Below, one piece after another: positions 1-6,610 of a stretch of 6,639 nucleotides of DNA. The translations under genes were made by a program, and so were the position numbers. Where the stretch lies: NCBI GenBank assembly GCA_018714685.1, contig DVNC01000001.1, positions 1 to 6,639 on the forward strand. The letters are read 5' to 3'. Origin of the DNA: Scatocola faecipullorum. GTDB lineage: Bacteria; Pseudomonadota; Alphaproteobacteria; RF32; CAG-239. The notes under the pieces are model-generated. The model ran no database searches, had not been told where the DNA came from, and saw nothing but the letters and a program-made list of their open reading frames with translations. Every line of letters starts with the position of its first letter. The stretch's first letter is position 1.

Positions 1-9
1 TAAAATAAA

Positions 10-35
10 CCCTGCCGTTCTTATGAACGGCAGGG
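10..35 (-). terminator. Intrinsic terminator of recG
   Basis: A perfect 11-base-pair hairpin (arms CCCTGCCGTTC and GAACGGCAGGG, four-base loop) lies 17 bases beyond the recG stop codon. Read on the minus strand it is followed by a T-rich tail (TTTATTTTA, positions 9-1). A GC-rich stem with a U-rich tail just after a stop codon is the classic Rho-independent form. On the plus strand the stem is followed by CGGTAAGG, so termination in that direction is not supported. Confidence 0.88.
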
Positions 36-52
36 CGGTAAGGTGAAAATCT

Positions 53-2134
53 TTAACCGGCCAAATAAGTTTTGACCGCGTCGTCACGTTCAAACAGATA
101 AAGCAGAATACGCAGAGCCTCTCCGCGCGGAGTTTTAAGATTCGGGTCAAGTTCCAGCATCATCCGTGCGTCTTTGTTAGCAGTTAATAAAAGGTTTTTA
201 TGAACATTCATGTCAGCCAGCCTGAACTCGTTAAAACCGGACTGCCTGGTTCCGAGAATTTCGCCGCCGCCGCGCAGTTCCAAATCTTTTTCGGCAATTT
301 CAAAACCGTCCTCGGTCTCTCGCATGGTGTTCAGACGCTGACGCGAAGTTTCGCTGAGCGGATAGGAATAAAGCAGAATGCAGGTTGAAGCCTGAAAACC
401 GCGTTTAATTCGCCCCCGCAGCTGGTGCAGCTGCGCCAGTCCGAAACGTTCGGCGTGTTCAATAACCATAACCGTGGCTTCGGGCACGTTTACGCCGACT
501 TCAATCACCGTGGTTGCCACCAGCAGAGAAATTGCACCGGACTTAAACCGCTCCATGACTTCGTCTTTCTCTTTTTCTTTCATCTTGCCGTGAACCAGCC
601 CGACTTTATTGCCGAAAATCTGCTGTAGGGTGCTGAAACGTTCTTCTGCGGCTGCCAAGTCGATTTTTTCCGATTCCTCCACCAGAGGGCAAACCCAGTA
701 AGCGCGGCAGCCTTCCGTCAACTTGCGCTGCAGGGCGGCGACCACCACATCCAGCTTGGTTACCGGCATCACCCGGGTATCAACCGGTTTTCGTCCTTCC
801 GGTACCTGGTCGATTTTGGAATATTCCATATCTCCGTATGCGGTTAAAACCAGCGACCGGGGAATAGGGGTAGCCGTCATGACCAAGATGTCAGCCTTGT
901 TTCCTTTGTTTGAGAGCGCCAGCCGCTGATGGACGCCGAAACGGTGCTGTTCATCCACGATAACACAGGCCAGATCTTTGAAAACAACGTCTTCCACAAA
1001 CAAGGCATGCGTTCCGATAAGAATGTCGATTTCTCCTGCCGCCAAAGCTTCCAGAATCTGTGTCCGCGCTTTGCCCTTAACCCGTCCGGTCAGCAATTCG
1101 GCTCTCACCCCGATTTCGTCGCATAGCGGCTGTATCGTTTCCAAATGCTGCTTGGCCAAAATTTCGGTCGGTGCCATAATCGCCGCCTGCGTGCCGCATT
1201 CCACCGCATTAAGCATTGTCAGCAGGGCGACAATGGTTTTGCCGCTGCCGACGTCTCCCTGCAACAGCCGCAGCATACGGAATTTGGAGGCCTGATCGGC
1301 GGCGATTTCCCGCAAGACTTTTTCTTGGGCAGATGTCAGCTTAAAGGGCAGGGCGTCTAAAACTTTTTTGCGCAGCAAACCGTTGCCGTTGATTTCCCGG
1401 CCCTGCTGCTTTTTGACTCTTTCCCGCACGATGGCCAGAGCCAGCTGATTGGCCAACAGTTCGTCATAGGCCAGACGGCTGCGCGCCGGATCCGAAGGCT
1501 CCAAATCTGTCAGTTTAACCGGGTGGTGAGCCAGTTTCAGCGCCTGATTGAAACTCGGCCAGCCGGTGGCTTTCAGATAAGGCTCGTCTTGCCACTCGGG
1601 CAGCGTCGGAACCGCAGCAAGAGCCTGTTTCATCAGTTTGTTGAGCATTTTGTTGGTTATACCGGCCGTCAGCGGATAAACCGGCTCCACCCCAAGAACC
1701 GAAGTAATTTCTTCCGGCTTGACAATATAATCGGGGTGGCTCATCTGCCATTGGCCGTTAAAACTTTCCAGCTTGCCGCTGATGACTCTTTCTGCGCCTG
1801 TCGGCAGATTTTTTTGAATCGAGTCGGGATAGGCCTTGAAAAAAATAAGCGTAACGTCATCGGTTCCGTCGCTGCACCGCACCTTATACGGCTGCTTGCG
1901 GGTTTGAGGCGGAATATGCTCGATAACTCTGACTTTCAGCGTGCAGATAACATTCGGGCGGGCGTTAATCAGTTTCGGGGCGTAAGTCCGGTCAACCAGC
2001 GCCGCAGGCAGGTGCCAGATTAAGTCAACCACCCGGTTACCGCAAAGACGTGAAATAAAGCCGGCGGTTTTGGCGCCGATGCCTTTCAGCGAGTTGACGG
2101 AAGCGAATAATGGAAATAAAACCGGCGGCCGCAT
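53..2134 (-). CDS. recG: ATP-dependent DNA helicase RecG
   Basis: RecG is a monomeric superfamily 2 double-stranded DNA translocase that remodels stalled replication forks, Holliday junctions, D-loops and R-loops in the cytoplasm. The 693-residue product equals the E. coli length. In order: an N-terminal helical stretch with SLKGIGAKTA (15-24), a wedge/OB-fold region (about 60-160), Walker A GDVGSGKT (293-300), motif Ia APTEILAKQH (321-330), Walker B DEQH (394-397), motif III TAT (420-422), a TTVIEVGVNVPEA motif V region (541-553), motif VI QLRGRIKRG (571-579) and the TRG translocation hairpin near DLELRGGGEILGTRQSG (617-633). The frame extends to a GTG at 2191, but ATG at 2132-2134 is preferred: it has AAGGA five bases upstream, and MRPPVLFPLF is the usual alphaproteobacterial N-terminus. 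The oddity is Lys577 in motif VI, where the family has Gly. It is divergent from mfd and has its own terminator. The identification is very secure. Confidence 0.97.
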   Translation of the reverse strand: MRPPVLFPLFASVNSLKGIGAKTAGFISRLCGNRVVDLIWHLPAALVDRTYAPKLINARPNVICTLKVRVIEHIPPQTRKQPYKVRCSDGTDDVTLIFFKAYPDSIQKNLPTGAERVISGKLESFNGQWQMSHPDYIVKPEEITSVLGVEPVYPLTAGITNKMLNKLMKQALAAVPTLPEWQDEPYLKATGWPSFNQALKLAHHPVKLTDLEPSDPARSRLAYDELLANQLALAIVRERVKKQQGREINGNGLLRKKVLDALPFKLTSAQEKVLREIAADQASKFRMLRLLQGDVGSGKTIVALLTMLNAVECGTQAAIMAPTEILAKQHLETIQPLCDEIGVRAELLTGRVKGKARTQILEALAAGEIDILIGTHALFVEDVVFKDLACVIVDEQHRFGVHQRLALSNKGNKADILVMTATPIPRSLVLTAYGDMEYSKIDQVPEGRKPVDTRVMPVTKLDVVVAALQRKLTEGCRAYWVCPLVEESEKIDLAAAEERFSTLQQIFGNKVGLVHGKMKEKEKDEVMERFKSGAISLLVATTVIEVGVNVPEATVMVIEHAERFGLAQLHQLRGRIKRGFQASTCILLYSYPLSETSRQRLNTMRETEDGFEIAEKDLELRGGGEILGTRQSGFNEFRLADMNVHKNLLLTANKDARMMLELDPNLKTPRGEALRILLYLFERDDAVKTYLAG

Positions 2135-2139
2135 TTTTG

Positions 2140-2144
2140 TCCTT
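2140..2144 (-). promoter_or_regulatory. Ribosome binding site deciding the recG start
   Basis: On the minus strand AAGGA precedes the ATG at 2134 by five bases (CAAAA). No comparable purine-rich site lies before the in-frame GTG at 2191, so this site argues for the shorter, 693-residue RecG. The 19-residue extension would also read through the intergenic promoter region. Confidence 0.75.
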
Positions 2145-2159
2145 AAATCAAGAAAACAG

Positions 2160-2188
2160 TTGCACTTATCGGTTATTGTATATATTTT
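2160..2188 (+). promoter_or_regulatory. Candidate sigma-70-type promoter for mfd
   Basis: TTGCAC (2160-2165) resembles a -35 element and TATTTT (2183-2188) a -10 element, with a 17-base spacer. TATATT at 2181-2186 is an alternative -10 with a shorter spacer. The start site would fall near 2195, about 24 bases before the mfd ATG. It overlaps the candidate recG promoter on the other strand, so the two polymerases might exclude each other. No LexA-type GTTC-N7-GTTC box was seen in the gap. Confidence 0.3.
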
Positions 2189-2202
2189 CACTATAAAGTA
2201 AA
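2175..2202 (-). promoter_or_regulatory. Candidate sigma-70-type promoter for recG
   Basis: Read on the minus strand, TTTACT (2202-2197) and TACAAT (2180-2175) are separated by 16 bases and resemble the -35 and -10 consensus. Transcription would start near 2168 and give a leader of about 34 bases before the recG ATG. The gap is AT-rich, so chance matches are likely. The prediction rests only on hexamer similarity and position. Confidence 0.33.
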
Positions 2203-2218
2203 TGATAAGATTAAGAAA

Positions 2219-5200
2219 ATGTTAGAAGATATATCCGCTCTTGAAAACTGCACGGTTTCCTCGGTGCCGGACGGCTATGACGCCTTCCTGCTGGCGCAGC
2301 TGTGGGAAAAGTCCGCCCGCGACATCTTATATATTGTCAGCGACGGCGTGGCATTGGAAAACACCGCTCATATCCTTTCGGTTATTCGTCCGGAGGCCGA
2401 GGTGCTGAAATTTCCGGCTTGGGATACGGTCCCTTATGACCGGGTGTCGCCGAACGTAAATATTGTGGCTGCGCGTATCGGTGCGCTGAGCGCTTTGGCA
2501 CAAAATCCCAGTCCTAAAAAACCGAGAATTATCGTGACCAGCGCCGGAGCGGCCATTCAGCGCCTGCCGCTGAAGAAGATTTTTCTCAATTCGATGAAAA
2601 ACGTTTCCGTCGGCGGCGAACTGAACTTTAACGACTTTGTGCATTATGCGGTCGTCAACGGCTATAATCGGGTAGAACAGGTGATGGAACCCGGAGAATA
2701 CGCCGTCCGCGGTGATATTCTTGATATTTTTCCGGTTGGCAGCGAACTGCCGCTGCGCATTGATTTGTTCGGCGACGAAGTGGAAAAGATCCGCACTTTT
2801 GATCCGCTCACCCAACGCACCGCGGGCGAATTGAAAAGTTATACTTTCCAGGTGATGGGAGAGGTGGCGCTTGACAACAATACGATCAAAACTTTTCGCG
2901 CCAAATACCGTGAGGCTTTCGGTTCCGGCGGAACCGGCGATGAACTTTACGAAAGCATTTCCAACTCCCAGAAATATATCGGTATGGAAAACTGGCTGCC
3001 GTTTTTCTATGACGAAACCCTGCCCACTTTGTTTGACTATTTGCCGCAGGCTTACGTTATTGCCGGCAAAAACGTTCGTGATGCCGTCAAATCCAAAGAA
3101 GAAAGCATTGCCGATTATTACCAGGCCCGTTTGGAGGCGCTGAACATCAAATCGGTCAACGAGGCAGATGCTTATCGTCCGGTTGCGCCGGAGCTGCTCT
3201 ATTTGAACGAAAAAGAGTTTCGCGAGCTTCTCCGCAGGCGGCGGGCAATTACTTTGACCAATATGTCGCTGCCGTCTGCTGATGACAATGTGAGTGCCGG
3301 CGTTATCCCCGGGCGTGATTTTTCCAGTGCCAAAAACGTGAATGCCGCTCAGGTCTATGCCGATTTAAAAGATTATCTGGCAGAAAACAGCAAATTAAAG
3401 CGCATCATCTGCTGTTACAGCGAGGGTTCGCGCGAGCGTCTGACTTCCCTGATGAGCGAATACGGTATTGACGAGCTGGCTTTGGCTGACGATTGGCATG
3501 AAGCCTTAAGCAAAGCGGGACACAAGAAAACCGCTCTGATTATAATGAATTTGGCGCACGGTTTCAAAGGTGCCGGCTGGTGTCTGATTTCCGAGCAGGA
3601 TATTCTCGGCGAACGCCAAAACCGCCGCACCGCTAAAAAGGTGACCGCCAAAGATTTTATTGCCGACGTATCGTCTTTGTCGGTGGGCGAATTGGTCGTG
3701 CATGTAGAGCACGGTATCGGCAAGTTTCTCGGTTTGGAAAACATCACCGCCGGCGGCGCCCCGCATGACTGTTTGAAAATTCTTTATGCCAATGATGCCA
3801 AATTATTCGTACCGGTTGAAAATATCGATATGGTTTCCCGTTACGGGCTGGAAGATGACAATATCCAGCTTGATACGCTGGGCGGACTGGCCTGGCAGGC
3901 AAAAAAGGCCAAGGTTAAGGCCAAAATCCGCGATATTGCCGAAAAACTGATTAAAATTGCCGCTGAAAGACACCTGAAAAGTGCTGATGTCTTTATTCCG
4001 GCCTCCGGCGCTTATGATGAATTCTGTGCTAAATTCCCTTACAGCGAAACCGACGACCAGCTTAATGCGATTGCCGATGTTTTGAAAGATTTGGGGCAGG
4101 GCTCTCCGATGGATCGCCTGGTGTGCGGCGATGTCGGTTTCGGCAAAACCGAAGTGGCACTGCGGGCGGCTTTTGCCGTCGCATCCTCCGGAGCCCAGGT
4201 CGCTTTAATTGTACCGACCACCCTGCTGGCGCGGCAACATTATTATAATTTCAAAAAGCGGATGGAAGGTTTTCCGATAAAAGTCAAAATGCTTTCTCGC
4301 CTGGTAACGCCGAAAGAGGCGGAAGAAACCCGGCGCGGTTTGGCCGACGGTTCGGTGGAAATCGTTATCGGTACACATGCGCTGTTGTCAAAGGATATTA
4401 AATTCTGCAACCTCGGCCTGCTGATTATCGACGAGGAGCAGCATTTCGGCGTGGCGCATAAGGAAAAGCTTAAATCGCTGAAATCAGACGTTCATGTCTT
4501 GACGCTGACGGCAACGCCGATTCCCCGTACGCTGCAAATGTCTCTGACCGGGGTTAAACAGCTGAGTATCATCGGCACGCCGCCGGTTGACCGCCTGGCA
4601 GCCCGAACGTTTGTGATGCCGTTTGACAAGGTGATGATAAAAGAAGCCATCTACCGCGAAAAATTCCGCAACGGGCAGACATTCTTCGTTTGTCCGCGGG
4701 TATCTGACATTTTCGGTGTGGAAAAAGAGCTGCGGGAGCTGGTTCCCGATATAAAAATTTTGGTGGCGCACGGGCAAATGCCGGTCAAACATCTGGAACA
4801 GGTGATGAACGATTTTGCCGACGGCAAAGCTGATTTGCTGCTTTCCACCACGATTATTGAATCCGGCATTGATATGCCGACGGTCAATACCATGATTGTC
4901 CACCGGGCCGATATGTTCGGTCTGGCACAGCTTTATCAGTTGCGCGGCCGGGTAGGGCGCGGCAAACTGCGCGGCTATTGCTATTTTACCGTTCCCAAAC
5001 AGAAAAATCTCAAACCGGTGGCCGAACGGCGGCTGAGCATTTTGCAGGCTTTGGACACGCTGGGTGCCGGCTTCTCGCTGGCCAGCCATGATATGGACAT
5101 CCGCGGTTCCGGCAATATTCTCGGCGAGGAGCAGTCCGGGCATATTAAGGAAGTGGGCGTTGCCTTATATCAGCACATGCTGGAAGAGGAAATTGCCCGT

Positions 5201-5698
5201 CTTAAAGCCGGAGAACTGGCGCAGGACAAACAGGCCGCCGCCGAATGGGCTCCGCAGATAACCACCGGTATCCCGATTATGATTCCCGAAACCTATGTTA
5301 AAGATTTGGGTGTGCGCCTGGGGCTCTATAAACGCATTGGCGAAATCAAAGACCGTGCCGGTCTGCTCGATATGCGCGAAGAGCTGGTTGATCGTTTCGG
5401 CAAGCTTCCGCCCGAGGTCGATAACCTGCTGAAAACCGTTGAAATCAAACAATTGGCGGTTTTGGCCAATGTTGAAAAAATTGATGCGGGAAGCAAGGGA
5501 ATTTTACTGAGTTTTCATAACAATGTTTTTGCCGCGCCGGATAAGCTGATTGACTTTGTCACCAAACAGTTCGGCGTTGTCAAAATCCGCCCCGACCAAA
5601 AGCTGTTTATTGAAAAAAATCTGGAAGATTATGCGGTTCGGGTCGAAACCATCAAAAATTATCTGCATAAACTGACCGCGCTGCTCGGAGTAAACTGA
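2219..5698 (+). CDS. mfd: Transcription-repair coupling factor Mfd
   Basis: Mfd binds RNA polymerase stalled at a lesion, pushes it off by ATP-driven translocation on upstream DNA, and recruits UvrA to start nucleotide excision repair. The 1159 residues are close to E. coli's 1148. In order: a UvrB-like module without a working ATPase (about 1-210), including FPAWDTVPYDRVSPN and R164, R180 and F184, which match E. coli UvrA-contact residues R165, R181 and F185; a variable D3 region (about 300-475); the RNA polymerase-interacting domain (about 487-545, VVHVEHGIGKFLGLENI); Walker A GDVGFGKT (637-644); DEEQ (738-741); TAT (764-766); motif VI QLRGRVGRG (907-915); the TRG motif (about 945-975); and the autoinhibitory C-terminal D7 domain (about 1015-1159). 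All key motifs are intact. The ATG at 2219 has only a weak purine-rich leader, but no other in-frame ATG or GTG lies in the gap. Confidence 0.98.
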   Translation: MLEDISALENCTVSSVPDGYDAFLLAQLWEKSARDILYIVSDGVALENTAHILSVIRPEAEVLKFPAWDTVPYDRVSPNVNIVAARIGALSALAQNPSPKKPRIIVTSAGAAIQRLPLKKIFLNSMKNVSVGGELNFNDFVHYAVVNGYNRVEQVMEPGEYAVRGDILDIFPVGSELPLRIDLFGDEVEKIRTFDPLTQRTAGELKSYTFQVMGEVALDNNTIKTFRAKYREAFGSGGTGDELYESISNSQKYIGMENWLPFFYDETLPTLFDYLPQAYVIAGKNVRDAVKSKEESIADYYQARLEALNIKSVNEADAYRPVAPELLYLNEKEFRELLRRRRAITLTNMSLPSADDNVSAGVIPGRDFSSAKNVNAAQVYADLKDYLAENSKLKRIICCYSEGSRERLTSLMSEYGIDELALADDWHEALSKAGHKKTALIIMNLAHGFKGAGWCLISEQDILGERQNRRTAKKVTAKDFIADVSSLSVGELVVHVEHGIGKFLGLENITAGGAPHDCLKILYANDAKLFVPVENIDMVSRYGLEDDNIQLDTLGGLAWQAKKAKVKAKIRDIAEKLIKIAAERHLKSADVFIPASGAYDEFCAKFPYSETDDQLNAIADVLKDLGQGSPMDRLVCGDVGFGKTEVALRAAFAVASSGAQVALIVPTTLLARQHYYNFKKRMEGFPIKVKMLSRLVTPKEAEETRRGLADGSVEIVIGTHALLSKDIKFCNLGLLIIDEEQHFGVAHKEKLKSLKSDVHVLTLTATPIPRTLQMSLTGVKQLSIIGTPPVDRLAARTFVMPFDKVMIKEAIYREKFRNGQTFFVCPRVSDIFGVEKELRELVPDIKILVAHGQMPVKHLEQVMNDFADGKADLLLSTTIIESGIDMPTVNTMIVHRADMFGLAQLYQLRGRVGRGKLRGYCYFTVPKQKNLKPVAERRLSILQALDTLGAGFSLASHDMDIRGSGNILGEEQSGHIKEVGVALYQHMLEEEIARLKAGELAQDKQAAAEWAPQITTGIPIMIPETYVKDLGVRLGLYKRIGEIKDRAGLLDMREELVDRFGKLPPEVDNLLKTVEIKQLAVLANVEKIDAGSKGILLSFHNNVFAAPDKLIDFVTKQFGVVKIRPDQKLFIEKNLEDYAVRVETIKNYLHKLTALLGVN
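5687..5690 (+). promoter_or_regulatory. Ribosome binding site inside the end of mfd
   Basis: GGAG lies seven bases before the ATG at 5698, within the last mfd codons. With the TGATG stop-start overlap it suggests that ribosomes finishing mfd can reinitiate on the downstream gene. It also fixes that gene's start. Confidence 0.7.
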
Positions 5699-6390
5699 TG
5701 ACTGAAGAAAACGGATTATCCTGCCCGCTGCGCTTTTATAATATGCTGGTTCACCTGCGAACCGGCAGCCGGCCGGCGGAAGAAAATGTTGCCGTTAAAA
5801 ATATCTGGCAGAAAGATAATCTGGTCTTTATGGATTTGTATTTTTACCGCAGCAAAAAGTCACAGGTAATTGACAGCGTTTATGTAAAAGATATTTTTGA
5901 CTTAAGCACTGAAAAGTTTTACGCCTCGCCGGAACTTTTTATTCGCGATTACTGTGCGTTTGTTTCCTCTCAGGGCTGCGAGACGGAAAGCGAACTCCCC
6001 GAAACGCCGCAGTTTGATTTCAAGCATTTGGAACCGATAAAGGATAACCTGATTATCCTCACGTTTATGGCTAAATGCACGGCTGATTTTAACCGGATAA
6101 AAAACAAGGCAATCAGAGATTATATTTTCCGCTGCCTGCCGCAGACCAAAGCATTGAGCGACCAGTATATCAGCAGTTATCTTAAGGATTTGAATCCAAA
6201 TGAAGACAATTTTTTAACCGCGGTAGATAATTTAAAGGCTAAATCGCCTGAAGAAGTTGAAGAACTGATTAAAGAAGCGTTGAAAATAAGTGCTTCTGAC
6301 GGAGCCGTCAGCTATACCGAACGCCTTTGGCTGGCGGAAATCATTCAAACCTTGCGGGAATATGGCATTGAGCCCGATATTGAGTTTTAA
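5698..6390 (+). CDS. Uncharacterised protein with TerB-like C-terminal domain
   Basis: The function is unknown. The 230-residue product has no signal peptide or membrane segment that I can see, so it is probably cytoplasmic. The N-terminal part (about 30-90) reads as alternating beta strands: FMDLYFYRSKKSQVIDSVYV followed by KDIFDLSTEKFY. This faintly resembles a WYL/SH3-like barrel, in which a strand running into a 'ldRI..l' segment is typical. The C-terminal part (about 118-225) looks like the all-helical TerB/DjlA-N fold: a first helix pair around MAKCTADFNRIKNKAIRDYIF (124-144) and a second around ISASDGAVSYTERLWLAEII (197-216), whose acidic-DG-then-Glu pattern is typical of TerB repeats. 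TerB members are linked to tellurite or stress phenotypes and to metal binding, but no such role can be claimed here. Its start shares one base with the mfd stop (TGATG) behind a GGAG site, so it is probably co-expressed with mfd. The gene call is firm; the domain calls are moderate (TerB) to weak (WYL-like). Confidence 0.88.
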   Translation: MTEENGLSCPLRFYNMLVHLRTGSRPAEENVAVKNIWQKDNLVFMDLYFYRSKKSQVIDSVYVKDIFDLSTEKFYASPELFIRDYCAFVSSQGCETESELPETPQFDFKHLEPIKDNLIILTFMAKCTADFNRIKNKAIRDYIFRCLPQTKALSDQYISSYLKDLNPNEDNFLTAVDNLKAKSPEEVEELIKEALKISASDGAVSYTERLWLAEIIQTLREYGIEPDIEF

Positions 6391-6397
6391 TCTTATC

Positions 6398-6427
6398 AAA
6401 AAAGCCCCTTTAGGGCTCTTTTCTTTA
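6398..6427 (+). terminator. Intrinsic terminator after mfd and the TerB-like gene
   Basis: Arms AGCCC (6403-6407) and GGGCT (6413-6417) enclose a five-base loop and are followed by CTCTTTTCTTTA, starting 13 bases beyond the stop codon. A run of A residues precedes the stem, so on the minus strand the hairpin is also followed by T residues. It could therefore stop transcription from both sides. The stem is short but the context is right for ending the mfd transcript. Confidence 0.75.
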
Positions 6428-6430
6428 TTA

Positions 6431-6450
6431 CCCTTCCAGGGCATTTTTTT
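6431..6450 (+). terminator. Possible weak second terminator
   Basis: A four-base-pair stem (CCCT / AGGG, loop TCC) is followed by CA and seven T residues (6444-6450), 14 bases after the main terminator stem. The stem is too short to be convincing alone. It may serve as a backup to the upstream terminator or be chance. Confidence 0.25.
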
Positions 6451-6453
6451 CAT

Positions 6454-6490
6454 TGTCATCGCGAGGATATTAACCCGAAGCCATCCTTGC
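6454..6490. repeat. GTCATCGCGAGGAT-type intergenic palindrome
   Basis: The unit begins TGTCATCGCGAGGAT and ends CGAAGCCATCCTTGC. GCGAGGAT (6461-6468) pairs with ATCCTTGC (6483-6490) over eight pairs, including one G-T wobble, around a 14-base loop. The layout (GTCAT head, GCGAGGA, then CCGAAGC.ATCC) resembles dispersed intergenic repeats that I recall from alphaproteobacterial and other genomes. Only one copy is in the window, so membership of a dispersed family is inference. Confidence 0.5.
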
Positions 6491-6500
6491 TTTATCATCA

Positions 6501-6551
6501 CCGTCATGCTCCGGCTTTTCCTTCTCCGTCATACTCCGGTTTTTTTCTTCT
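6501..6551. repeat. Two tandem half-units headed CCGTCATRCTCCGG
   Basis: Copy 1 (6501-6525) and copy 2 (6526-6551) share CCGTCAT-R-CTCCGG followed by a pyrimidine tract ending CTTCT. They differ by one transition in the head and by small changes in the tract. The head also starts the full palindrome immediately to the right. The successive GTCAT heads begin at 6503, 6528 and 6554, spacings of 25 and 26 bases. Copies 1 and 2 lack the second arm, so they are half-units. Confidence 0.75.
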
Positions 6552-6595
6552 TTGTCATACTCCGGTTTGACCGGAGTATCTTCCATACATGACAA
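6552..6595. repeat. Palindromic unit A bounded by TTGTCAT / ATGACAA
   Basis: Arms ATACTCCGG (6557-6565) and CCGGAGTAT (6571-6579) form a perfect nine-base-pair hairpin around loop TTTGA. The unit is flanked by a perfect seven-base inverted repeat, TTGTCAT (6552-6558) and ATGACAA (6589-6595), that overlaps the left arm. It looks like a small REP-like or MITE-like element. No transposase or other gene is associated with it in this window. Confidence 0.72.
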
Positions 6596-6610
6596 CCGCA
6601 GCAGCAAACA

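Noticed and set aside
1523..2023. 166-codon plus-strand open frame inside recG
   Set aside because: It lies wholly antisense to a well-conserved helicase gene, has no recognisable motif, and is explained by the coding bias of recG.
2135..2191. N-terminal extension of RecG to the GTG at 2191
   Set aside because: The extra 19 residues have no family resemblance, there is no ribosome binding site before the GTG, and the ATG at 2134 has AAGGA at good spacing and the expected MRPP start.
2135..2218. SOS (LexA) control of recG or mfd
   Set aside because: I found no alphaproteobacterial GTTC-N7-GTTC box and no E. coli-type CTGT-N8-ACAG site in the gap.
4484..5143. 219-codon minus-strand open frame inside mfd
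   Set aside because: It is antisense to the mfd helicase core, its His/Gln/Asn-rich composition is typical of a shadow frame, and it has no family resemblance.
6501..6579. Possible CRISPR array at the 25-26 base spaced repeats
   Set aside because: The repeated part is short, the intervals are near-identical pyrimidine tracts rather than unique spacers, there are only three heads, and no cas gene is present.
6290..6592. 100-codon plus-strand frame running from the TerB-like gene into the repeats
   Set aside because: It begins inside a real gene in another frame, crosses the terminator, and its phenylalanine- and leucine-rich tail is just the T-rich repeat tracts translated.
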